A program made the translations under genes and the position numbers. Of a stretch of 64,000 nucleotides of DNA, positions 50,513 through 61,088 are shown in pieces. This DNA comes from Colletes latitarsis. Lineage: Eukaryota > Arthropoda > Insecta > Hymenoptera > Colletidae. The notes beneath the pieces were generated by a model that was not told where the DNA came from, ran no database searches, and saw only the letters and a list, made by a program, of their open reading frames with translations. The stretch covers positions 28,184,001 through 28,248,000 of the forward strand of contig NW_027488368.1 of NCBI RefSeq assembly GCF_051014445.1, in the 5' to 3' direction. Numbering within the stretch: position 1 is the stretch's first letter; every line of letters begins with the position of its first letter.

Positions 50513-50523
50513 TCTTGCTAGCC
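50512..50523. repeat. 12-bp target-site duplication in satellite, right copy
   Basis: TTCTTGCTAGCC at the 5' end of the insertion. The first T may also belong to the element, whose sequence there reads CAT. Confidence 0.93.
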
Positions 50524-51532
50524 TGCTGCTTGCTTACTAGCTTCTTGCTTGCTTACTAGCTTGCTGCTTGCTTACTCGCTTGCTGCTTGCATACTAGCTT
50601 ACAGCTTGCTTAATAGCTTACTGCTTTGTCACTGACTTACTGCTCTGTTAGTAACTTACTGCTTGCATACTAGCTTACTTCTTGCTTACAAGTTTACTGC
50701 TGGTTTACTAGCTTACGGCTTGCTAACTGGCATACTGCTTTCTTACTTGCTAATTGCTTTCTTAGTAGCTAATTGATTTCCTACTAGCCTGCTGCTTGCT
50801 TACTTACACTCTGCCATCTTGCTTGCTCACTACATGCCTACTAGCTTACTGCTCGCTTACAAGCTTAATGCTAGCTACCTCGCTTAGTGCTTGCTTACTA
50901 GCTTCCTCGTCGCTTACTATCTCACTGCTTGCTTACTAGAATTCTGCTCACTTTCTACCTCCCAGCTCGCTTACTAGATTACAGCTGCCTGCTTTCTAGC
51001 TTACTGCTTGCATCACAGCTTGCTGCCGGCTCCCTAGCTTAGTGCTTCATTACTAGCTTTCTGTTTACTTACTAGCTCACTGCTTGCTCACTAGATTACT
51101 GGTTGCTTACTAGCTGACTGCCATCTTACTCGCTTACTGCTTGCTTACTAGCCTGCTGCTTGCGTTCTAGCTTAGTGCTTCCATACTAGCTTCTTGTTTT
51201 CTTACTAGCTGCCTGCTAGCTTAATAGATCACTGCTTGCTATCTAGCTTACTGCTTGCTTACTAGCTTACTGCTTGCTTACTAGCATACTGCTTCCTTTC
51301 CAGCTCCCTGCTCGCTTAGTAGCTCAAAGCTTCCTTACTACCTCGCTGCTTGCTTACTAGCTTGCTGCGTGCTTTCTTGCTTAATGCTTGCTTACTGGCA
51401 TTCTGCTCCCTTACTAGCTTCCCCCTCGCTTACTAGCTCACTGCCTGCTTCCTAGCTTACTGCTTGCTTACTAGCTTGTTGCTTGCTTTTGAGCTTACTG
51501 ATTGCTTACTAGCTCACTGCTTGCTTACTAGC
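50524..51532 (+). repeat. 19-bp satellite array, block 4
   Basis: Forward orientation. From 50662 it matches 34561-35640 of block 1, but is shorter by 209 bases (11 x 19) overall. It runs directly into the 5' LTR of Copia copy 2 with the same junction as copy 1. Confidence 0.95.
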
Positions 51533-51837
51533 TGATGAGAACAGATTTAGAAGAGATGTATTTTGTATATCCGAATCTTCGCTATTTTTCTCTGTTTGAC
51601 GTCAGCACTGGTCATGTCATAAAACCAATAGGTCTGCCGACCGTTCGGCGATGCATATATAGCCGGGATTTTTCCTGGTTTGTAGTTTGGTGTGCGACAA
51701 CCCTGACCGCTGAGAAAAGACTTCCATATATTTTGTCACCTCTCTGTCTTGCACCTTATTCCGTTTCAACAAAATATTTTTTCTTCTTTCTGCTGTAAGC
51801 GATTGGGGAAATTTATCTCAAAGATAGATCCTTAATA
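51533..51837 (+). repeat. 5' LTR of Copia copy 2
   Basis: Near-identical to 35641-35945, with the same TGATGAGAACAG start and TATA-like element. Confidence 0.9.
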
Positions 51838-51839
51838 GT

Positions 51840-51872
51840 TTATGGGCCCAGCGTGCTTCCACTGCGCCTGCT
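51840..51872 (+). promoter_or_regulatory. Half-tRNA primer binding site, Copia copy 2
   Basis: Same site as in copy 1 with one further substitution (CCCAGCGTGC in place of CCCAGCATGC). Confidence 0.7.
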
Positions 51873-51962
51873 AGAAAGAATTTGTTAGTTGATAAGCCAC
51901 TCTGGCTGGGTGAATAAAGGTTTTTTTTACTGGGTACCAATTGTGTAAGTGATTTCTTCGCA

Positions 51963-52432
51963 ATGTTTGACATAGAAGTTGGATTGGAAATCGTGAATCT
52001 GGGCGGCACTAACTACTCCATGTGGAAATCTGGAGTAGTGATTGCGCTAGAAGCAAAAGGTTTGCTTGGCTTCGTAGATGGTACAATAGTAAAACCTGCA
52101 GAAGACAAAGCAACGGAGTTCAATGTGCACGGTCAAAAATCAGCGCAGGTAAAAATGATTATACTGAGTACAATCGCCCCAAATCTTCGCCGCAATTTGT
52201 ACAACTGCTCCACTGCGAAGGAAATGTGGAACAAGCTGAGGGACACCTATACGGAGATGCAAGTGAAGACGTTGCACAGACTACCTGGGAGCAGTTTTAT
52301 AATTTTCGCGTTAATGGAGACGAGCCCATTGCAGATCATTTGGAGATACTGGAGAGCATCTGCAGACGCCTGCAGGATGCGGGTGAGGAACCGTCGGACA
52401 AAGCTGTCATGACAAAACTGCTGCGCAGTTAA
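51963..52432 (+). pseudogene. Copia gag, copy 2
   Basis: Starts MFDIEVGLEIVNLGG. Two extra bases near 52246 (GACACCTATA where copy 1 has GACCTGTA) shift the frame within gag. The downstream shared stop at 52430-52432 follows in the frame that copy 1 uses. Confidence 0.85.
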
Positions 52433-53880
52433 CCTCGAAGTTCTCCATTTTTCGTCACACGTGGGATTGCACTCCTGCTACGGAAAAATAGGAAACCAAC
52501 TTGATCAGCAGACTGATCAAGGAAGACAGGCGTTTTGCTGAGGATGAAGTGTCGACGCTTGCACTTCGTGTTCAAAAGACGTCCCTGAACGACGCAAAGA
52601 GAAAGAAACGCTCCAAGAAGGATATCGAGGAGTTGAAAAAACGAACGCGGTGTGGAGTCAGCAAAGAAAAAAGCCACTGGGCACGTGAATGTCCAAAAAA
52701 TCAAGCTGGAAAATCATCGGACAGTTTAGCGAGAAATGCGCCAGCGTTGGCGTGTGACATTGTTGCAACATATAAATGCACCAGTGAAAGTGACAGTGAC
52801 GTGTGGATTGCGGATTCGGGTGCCGGAATGCATATAACTTTCCGCAAAGACTATTCTTCGGCACTGCAGCCGAATTCAAATGGTCATGCGGTTAAAGTAG
52901 CGGATGATCGCATCATCTTAGCGGCTGGCATCGGAACAATTAAAATCCAAGAAGTGCTTGAGGGAGTGCTATAAAAACGCGAATTACAAGATGTGCTCTA
53001 TGTACCTGAACTAAAGTGTAGTTTGTTTTCTATGGGCTCAGTGAACAAAAAACGGTACTCTTTTCATTCGTTTGAAAACAAATGTGAAGTTCGCGATAGT
53101 AAAGGAAAACTCGCCGCACGTGGAATACCGCACGGAAAACTGTTTAAAATGTGTTTCAAAGTGAAAGTGCCCATTGACTGTAAAGCGCTGAAATTAGCAG
53201 ATGGCCAGGAGAAATTAAAACTTTGGCATGAGCGAATGAGACACGTAAATGAGCGCGTCGTAAAACACACGTGTGAACAACTCGGCATCCATGGAATTGA
53301 AAAGGACAATTTGACAAAGTTTTTTTGTGAAGGATGCATTATGGGCAAGCAGTCCCGAAGGCCGCATCCAAGCATCGGAGTTGAAGACAATTACGGGCCA
53401 GGGGAGAAAATTCATATCGATGTCTGTGGCCCTGTAAACATAAACTCACCGAGCAACACGCGGTTCTTTTTACTGTTTAAGGACGTGAGTACCAGCTATA
53501 GGAAGGTATACTTCATGAGCCATAAATCAAAAGTATTCAGCAAATTTAAGGAGTACGAGGCATTCGTATCGACGCAGACTGGAACGAAAATCAAAGTCCT
53601 GCGCTCGGACAATGGGGCAGAGTACACCTGCAGCCAGCTCCGGACCTTTTTAGAGGAAAAAGGTATAATCCACGAACGCTCGTCACCATACATTCATGAG
53701 CAGAATGGTCGCGCTGAACGCGAAATTCGTACGCTCATTGAAAGTACACGTTCTATGATTCACGCAAAAGAACATGCATCAAAAATTATGGGCAGAAGCA
53801 GTAAATACTGGGTGTTACCTGCTGAATCGGACCATCCTAAAGCCAGGGGAGATGATTACTCCGTTCGAGAAGTGGTTTAA
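52433..53880 (+). pseudogene. Copia gag end, protease and integrase, copy 2
   Basis: The protease site is intact as DSGAG. A private TAG lies near 52488, and a private TAA at 52972-52974 interrupts the segment between protease and integrase. The integrase core motifs HIDVCGPV, RSDNGAEY and NGRAERE are present. The shared frameshift near 53774 ends the frame. Confidence 0.87.
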
Positions 53881-54154
53881 ACACAAACCTGATATAAAAC
53901 ATTTAAAGGTGTTTGGATCCGTAGCTTACCTGAACGTGCCGAAGGAAAGACGGCAAAAATTCGACCCAAAAAGCAGACAGGTCATATTCGTCGGTTACGA
54001 TGGGGAGTCTACTAATTATAGACTCTGGGATAATAAATTGAAGAAAATTTCAATAAGCAGTGACGTAACCTTCAACGAAAATGCCCTGCCCAGTGCCGAA
54101 ACGCGTGCCGAAACCGATACAATAATCAAGTTCGGAATTGAAGACGAAAGATAG
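53774..54154 (+). pseudogene. Copia integrase C-terminal part, copy 2
   Basis: Open from HQKLWAEAVNTGC to the shared TAG at 54152-54154. Identical to copy 1 except at the first residues. Confidence 0.83.
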
Positions 54155-55507
54155 ACGATTCCTACTCCAGAAGGTGCAGCCGAACACCAAGCTCCAGTTG
54201 TGGAAAATGTCGCCCAAACACGAGAACTGGAAACCAATGGAAATAAAGAAAGCGCAGCTTTGCCAGAGACAGAGCAGGTAGCCGCCAATGAAAATGCTCG
54301 GGAAGGTAGACAACTGCGCAATAGAAGAACATTACAAGCACCTGGCCGATACGGCATACCTATTGCTTTTTTGGCTTATACGGTGCCTATGACCTACACT
54401 GAGGCAATATCCAGTGACGACACCAGCAAATGGATGAAAGCCATGAACGAAGAGATGCTGGCGCTTGAAAAAAATCGCACATGGACCATATGTGCACTGC
54501 CACAAGGAAAACGTGCAATCGGTTGCAAATGGGTTTTCTCAATCAAAAATGATGCAGCTGGAAATCTGAAGAGATACAAGGCGAGACTCGTAACGAAAGG
54601 ATTCCGACAACGAGAAGGAATCGATTATTTTGACACATTCGCACCTGTCGTTCGCTACGAGTCCATTAGAACTCTTCTTGCTATAGCTGCGAAAGAAGAT
54701 TATGAAATAATGAAGTTCGATGTGCAAACCGCTTTTCTATATGGCGATCTTCAAGAAGAAATTTATTTGGAGCAGCCTCCAGGATACACAATTTAGAGCC
54801 AACCGGATGCAGTCTTGAAGCTACATCGCAGCCTGTATGGATTGAAGCAGTCACCCAAATGCTGGAACGAGAAGTTCACGAGGTTTCTGAACGAATTTAA
54901 TCTCGTGAACATCGCAAGTGATAAGTGCGTGCTTGTCGGTGTAGTGTAAAGTTCAAAAGTGTATTTAGCCCTGTATGTGGATGATGGTTAGATTATGAGC
55001 AAAAGCGAGAATGCAATCAAGAGCGTCTTAGATTATTTAGAAGGTAACCTTAAAATCTCGGTAGATCGGACCGATGAATTTCTCGGTTTCGAGATTAAAC
55101 GCGATCGTGAACGACGACTCTTAAAAATTTCTCAACCGGGCTATATTAAGAAAATAGTAAAGACCTTTAATATGCTTGAAGCAAATCCGTCAAGTGTACC
55201 TGCGGAGCCAGGTATGCCCTTGCAAAAACAAACACCTGCGACTGACAGTAAAATACCGTTTCGTGAGGCAATAGGCTCTTTATTATTCGCTGCACGAGTT
55301 TGTCGCCCGGATATCGAATTTGCGGTCAATTACGCAAGTCAATTTTTGAATTCTTACGACGACACTCATTGGCAATCGGTAATGAAAATAATGCGTTATT
55401 TAAATGGAACACGTGATTACGGAATAGTTTACGGAAATAGTGGGAGTTCGCTTGATATTTCGGGATTCACGGATGCTCATTATGCCGGATGCTCAGAGAC
55501 TCGATGA
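54155..55507 (+). pseudogene. Copia reverse transcriptase, copy 2
   Basis: Here the Trp codon that is a stop in copy 1 is still TGG (TSKWMKAM), so the frame 54200-54796 is longer. Shared stops follow at 54794-54796 and right after YVDDG near 54991. A private TAA lies near 54946. FDVQTAFLYGDLQEEIYLEQPPG keeps the canonical Gly that copy 1 has lost. Confidence 0.87.
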
Positions 55508-55918
55508 TCTAGGAGTGGATTTGTCTATATTTTGAATAGTGGACCAATTTCGTGGTCCAGTCTATTGAAAAAGGTCGTTGCCCTTTCGACCGCTGAGTCG
55601 GAATATATCGCGTTAGGTCACGGCGTGAAAGAAACGGTTTGGTTACGTCGTATGTTGAATGAATTGGATATTGCGTGCAATATCGTCCCTGTTTTTGTTG
55701 ATAACCAAGCGGCCATAAAAATTGCTAATAGTTCCAAAAACCATAAACGCTCGAAACACATCGATATAAAGTACCATTTTACACGTGATGTCGTTAATCG
55801 CGGAGAAGTAGAAATCAGATATGTTCAAACGAAAGAACAATTCGCTGATATCTTTACTAAGCCTTTGCAAAAGCAGCCTGTTAAAAAGCTGATGCTTTTA
55901 ACGACGAAGTCCGGATAG
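55508..55918 (+). pseudogene. Copia RNase H, copy 2
   Basis: Same open fragment as copy 1, with LSTAESEYIAL, DNQAAIKIA and the ending FADIFTKPLQ. Confidence 0.84.
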
Positions 55919-57657
55919 AGGTACAGGAGTTTTCAGGGAAAATTATTACGGGCGTCAGGTTTCCTTTTCGTCGGCCTGCTATGCCGACATTTTATTGTAA
56001 AATAAATTTAAACAAACAAAAAAAAACCAAATAGAAAATTATAAGGACTAAGGAAATCCGTACTGGGACGTTGCCTGCCTCGTCTGTGCCGGTCGTCGAA
56101 CTCGCCGGGTTGAGGTAGGCCAAGGTTCCTATAATCAGAAAAACACGGCTATGTGTTAGACACACGTAAACACGTTATACGTATCTATGCCGCGTTTGTG
56201 TCCTCACGCTCCTGGCTTCGGCATTCGAATGTATTGGAGCGAAGAATTACGCTCGCTCGTAATATACGAGCTCGCTAGTGGACTGTATTTTTAATTTTGG
56301 CTTTTGATAAAGAATCAATTCCTCATCTACGCCATTTGCAATCGATTACCTTGTGAACGGGTTTGCAAGTGGAGGTTGTAAGGCTCCAAATGCACACTTC
56401 CCGTGAGTCTGTCCACTGAGTCTATGCGTCGAAATGCAGTGCAGTGCAGCAGCCCAACCCTCGAACTGTGGCTGCTCTTGGCTGCTTCAACAGACGACTT
56501 ATTGGTCAGGGGTTGCACTACGGAGCCCGACTGCACGTGGTTCACTGCACGTTGCACATCTATTCGTTGCACTTAGCAGTATTTGAACCACGTGGGGGCC
56601 TGACCCACGACTCCGTTACTCCTCCGCACAGGTGCTCCTGTAAACGTTACACCGGCGGGATCTGTAGGAGTGAGGACTCGCAGACCGGAAAAGTCAGGCG
56701 TCCTTTGTAGACGTCGACACGGCTACAATGGACCCACCTGGATGGTTCAACACGTAGGTGCCTCCCTTTAGTGTCTCCTCAGCCTGGCGGTAATCACAAG
56801 AAAATTGAAACGTAATTTTGCCAACTTTCTTATGTCTCGATCGTATAAACGATCGAGACGACCGCTCAAATCTGCACGGAGGGATCGAACACTTTACTGG
56901 TGTATATTCTCGATCACTCCACAGGATATCGAACACCTTACTAGTGTATTTTCTCGATCTCCTGTCGCAGAAATGATTTCGTGGAATCTCAATTTGGGAA
57001 ATCCCATACAAGATTCCGGGGCATACTTGACCGAATCTAAACCGATCCGTTTGTCAAGGAAGAGGCGGATTATTTCCACACTTTTCTCGAGTTTTATCGA
57101 ATTCTCAGCTGTGCGAGGTCAATCAGTGGACCCGCACCAGACTGAACATCTACTCTTTACACCCTTTAACTATAGACAGAATCGTTCTGAATATTAAACA
57201 ATGAGAACTTTCCTTTTGTAAATCTTTCCGTTCGAGTGCAATTGGGAGCCGATCCGCTCTAGTTGGAAGTCTATGTAGGACTGCGCGGATTGACAGCCGA
57301 AGACGCGGCCGCGTTACTCTAATTAGTCGTTACGCGGCGCTGTCTAAATTTCGGCAGTCTTTCTCCGTCTGATTCTTCGCACACTACCCTCTCACGGTAC
57401 TGGCGTCATCAACAGCGTTAGCACACTCGAATCGAAGGTAATGAGCCGTTACCGATGCCACAAAAACTAGTAATAAACGCGTTTTTCTATCACTGCACGC
57501 TGTACAAATTCTCTTAGAGATAATCTCCCGATCATTCCACGCTAACAGGACTAACGGTAATCGCGGCGGAGGACAATCGCTAGGCATTATCAAAATCTTT
57601 AAACACAGCCGTTTTGCTATACGAGAGAAAAATTAAATATCAGCGGGCATTCAAAAT
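55919..57657 (-). other. 1.7-kb non-pol segment, Copia copy 2
   Basis: Near-identical to 40023-41760, including the short minus-strand open frames. No separate gene can be supported. Confidence 0.6.
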
Positions 57658-57666
57658 AAGTGGGAG

Positions 57667-57960
57667 TGTTGAGAATAGATATATTTTGTATTTCCGAATA
57701 TTCACGATTTTTCTCTGCTCGACGCCGGCCCAGGTCATGTCGTACAATTAATAGGTCTGCCGACCATTAGGCGACGCATATATAGCCGGGATTTTTCTCG
57801 GTTTGAAGTTTGGCGTGCGACAACCCTGACCGCTGAGAAAAGACTTCCATATATTTTGTCGCCTCCGTGTCTTACACATTATACCGTTTCATCAATTTAT
57901 TCTTTCTTCTTTCTGCGGTAAGCGATTGAGGAAATCTGTCACAAAGATAGATCCTCAATA
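57667..57960 (+). repeat. 3' LTR of Copia copy 2
   Basis: Matches 41770-42060 apart from a 3-base gain (CATGTCGTACAATT) and a few substitutions. Confidence 0.9.
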
Positions 57961-60712
57961 CAAGCATACTGCTTTCTTACTAGCCAGCTGCTTCCTTACT
58001 AGCGCACTGCTCGCTTACAAGCTCACTGCTTGCTTTCCAGCTTACTGCTTTCTTACTAGCATATTGCATCCTTCCCAGCTCCCTGCTCGCTTAATGGCTC
58101 AAAACATCCATACTACCTCGCTGCTTGCTTACTAGCTTGCAGCGTGCTTTCTAGCTTAATGCTTGCTTACTGGCATTCTGTTTCCTTACTAGCATCGCCC
58201 TCCCTTACTAGTTCACTGCTTGCTTCCTAGCTTACTGCTAGCTTACTAGCTTGTTGCTTGCTTTCCAGCTTACTGCCTTCTTAATAGCGTACTGGTTGCT
58301 TACTAGCTTACTGCTTGCTTACTAGCAAAATGCTACCTTACTAGCTCCCAGCTAGCTTACTAGCTCACTGCATGCTTACCAGGTCACTGCTTGCTTACTC
58401 GCTCACTTCTTGATTACTAGCTTCCTTCTCACTTACTAGCTCACTGCTTGCTTTCCAGCTTACTGCTTGTTTACTAGCATATTGCTTCCTTTCCAGCTTC
58501 CTGCTCGCTTAATAGCTCAAAACTTCCTTACTACCTCGCTGCTTGCTTACTAGCTTGCAGTGTGCTTTCTAGCTTAATGCTTGCTTACTGGCATTCTGTT
58601 TCCTTACTAGCATCCCCCTCGCTTACTAGTTCACTGCTTGCTTCCTAGCTTACTGCTTGCTTACTAGCTTGTTCCTTGCTTTCCAGCTTATTGCTTGCTT
58701 ACTAGCCCGCTGCTTGCTTCCTATCATTCTGCTTGCTTACTAGCTCACTGCTTAATTACTCGCTTACTGGTTGCTGACTGGCTTACAGCATTCCCACTAG
58801 TTTACTTCTTGGTTACTAGCATAGTCCTTTGATACAAGCTAATTGCTTTCTTACTACCCTGCTGCGTGCTTACTAGCTTACTTGTTTCTTACTAGCTTAA
58901 TGCTTGCCTACTAGCATACTGCTTCCTTACTAGCTTCCTACTCGCTTACTAGCTCACTGCTGCCTTAGTAACTTACAGCTTGCTTACTAGATTACTACCT
59001 GCTTACTAGCTTACAGCTAATTTACACGCTTACTGCACGCCTGTTAGCATCCTGCATGCTTGCTAGCTTCCTGCTTGCTTAATAGCTAGCTGCATTCATA
59101 CCAGCTAATTGCTATCATACTAGCCTGCTGCTTGCTTACATGCTTACTTGTAACTTAGTTGCTTACTGCTTGGTTACTAGCATACTGCCTCCTCACCAGA
59201 TTCCCTCTCGCCTACTAGCTCACTGATTGCTTACAAGCTTACTGCTTTCTTACTAGCTTGCTGCTTACTTACTAGCTTACTTTATACTTACTAGACTTGC
59301 CACTTGCTTAATAGCTAACAGCTTTCTTAGTAGCCAGCTCCTTGTTTTCTTGCTTACTGCTTCCTCACTAGCTCACAAATTGCATTCTAGCTTGGTGCTT
59401 GCTTTCAAGCATACTGCTTCCCTACTAGCTTCCTGCTCGCTTACTAGCTTACTGCTTGCTCACTAGCTTACTGCATGCTTACTACCTCACTGCCTGCTCA
59501 ATAGCTAACTGCATTCCTAATGGCCTGCTGGTTGCTTTCTAGCACACTGCTGGCTTACAAGCTTACTGCTTTCTTACTAGCTAAACGCTCCCCTACTAGC
59601 CTGCTGCTTGCTTACTATCTTACTTGTCTCTTAGTAGCTTACTGCTTGGTTACTAGCATACTGCCTCCTGACTAGATTCCCGCTCGCCTACTAGCTCGCT
59701 GATTGCTTACAAGCTTACTGCTTACTTACTAGCTTACCCCTTTCTCACTAGCGAATTGCTTTCTTGCCACCTAATTGCATTGTTACCAACATGCTGCTTG
59801 CTTACTATCTTACTTGTTGTTTGCTAGCTTCCTCCTCGCTTACTAGCTCACTGCTTGCTGAGTAACTTACTGTTTGCTTACTAACTTACTACATCCTTAC
59901 TTGCTGCCTGCTTGCTTACCAGCTTACTGTTTGCGTACAAACTTACCGCTTGCTTACTAGCTCACTGCTTGCTCTCTGGCTTGCTGCTTGCTTACTAGAT
60001 CACAGCTCGCTTACTAGCACACTGCTATCTAACTTACTGCTTGTTGGCTGGCATACTGCTTCCTTAATAGCTAACTACTTTCTTACTGGCCTCCTGCTTG
60101 CTTTCTAGTTTAGTGCTTGCTTACTAGCCTGCTGCTTGCTTAAAGCTTTCTCGTTTCTTACTATCTTACTGCTTGTTTACTAGCATACTGCTATCCTTAC
60201 TAGCTTCCAGCTCGCTTACTATCTCACTGCTTGCTGACTAACATATAGCTTGCTTACTAAGTTGCTGCTTGAGTTCTAGCTTACTGTTTGCTTACAAGCA
60301 GACTGGTTGCATACAATCTTACAGCTTGCTTACTATCAAGCTGCTTCCTTACTATCTTCCACCTCGCTTACTAGCTCACTGGATGCTTACTAGCTTACTG
60401 CTTTCTTGCTAGCTAACTGCTTGCTTTCTAGCATACTGCTTCCTTACTTGCTTCCTGCTCGCTTACTGGCTCACTGTTTGCTTACTAGATTACAGTTTGC
60501 TTACTAGCTTACTGCTAGCTTAATCGCTTACTGCTTGCTTGCAAGCTTACTGCTTGCTTTCTAGCTTACTGCTTGCTTACTAGCATACTGCTTTCATACT
60601 AGGTACTTTCTTCCTTTCTAGCCTGCTGCTTCCTTCCTAGCTTGCTGGTTGCTTACTTGTTTGCTCCTTGCTTACTAGCACACTGCTTCCTCACTAGCTT
60701 ACTGCTTATTGT
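57961..60712 (+). repeat. 19-bp satellite array, block 5
   Basis: Forward orientation. The marker GCTTTCCAGCTTA recurs at 58032, 58260, 58450 and 58678, spaced 228, 190 and 228 bases (12, 10 and 12 monomers). No gene. It ends at TTACTGCTTAT next to the Gypsy relic. Confidence 0.95.
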
Positions 60713-61088
60713 AGGATTTTTTCTTTGGGCGGCGGTGGTTTAGTTACAAGATTAATCGATTTATCAGATACTACATTCACACTCTTTTTATTCTTTGTCT
60801 CTCGTCTCGCTCGACAATTTCTACCCTATCCTTCGCGGCTTGCTCGTATTTATTTAGTTTATCACATGCACACATACGTTCGCGGTTGCCGAACTTTTAG
60901 TCTTTCTCTTTTCCTCGTTATTGTTTTCTCGCTTTTCGGTTGTTCACCCATCAGCTAGTCGGCCGTTCGCTCGCCGCGTGTTGACGGTTTTTTGTTGCTC
61001 GTGCCGGACAACGAACGATTCGTTGTTGGGCTGAAATTTATACGCGTTTTTAATATTTAAATTTCGATAATTTTGCCGGCACTGTTCC
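60713..61088 (-). other. Probable 3' end or LTR of the Gypsy relic
   Basis: About 375 bases of pyrimidine-rich sequence between satellite and the integrase end. It starts TGTAGG at 60713. The partner LTR is not in the window, so LTR limits cannot be fixed. Confidence 0.4.

Larger units (their letters stand above)
51533..57960 (+). mobile_element. Ty1/Copia LTR retrotransposon, copy 2 (defective, duplicate of copy 1)
   Basis: Same structure as 35641-42060, offset by about 15.9 kb and nearly identical, including the 1.7-kb extra segment and both LTR-satellite junctions. Shared lesions include the gag frameshift, the integrase frameshift and three TAG stops. Private lesions are a 2-base gain in gag near 52246, a TAG near 52488, a TAA near 52973 and a TAA near 54946. 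Confidence 0.95.

Noticed and set aside
60725..60958. 77-codon open frame in the region left of the Gypsy pol
   Set aside because: Pyrimidine-rich sequence of a probable LTR or 3' UTR. There is no recognisable domain and no second copy to compare.
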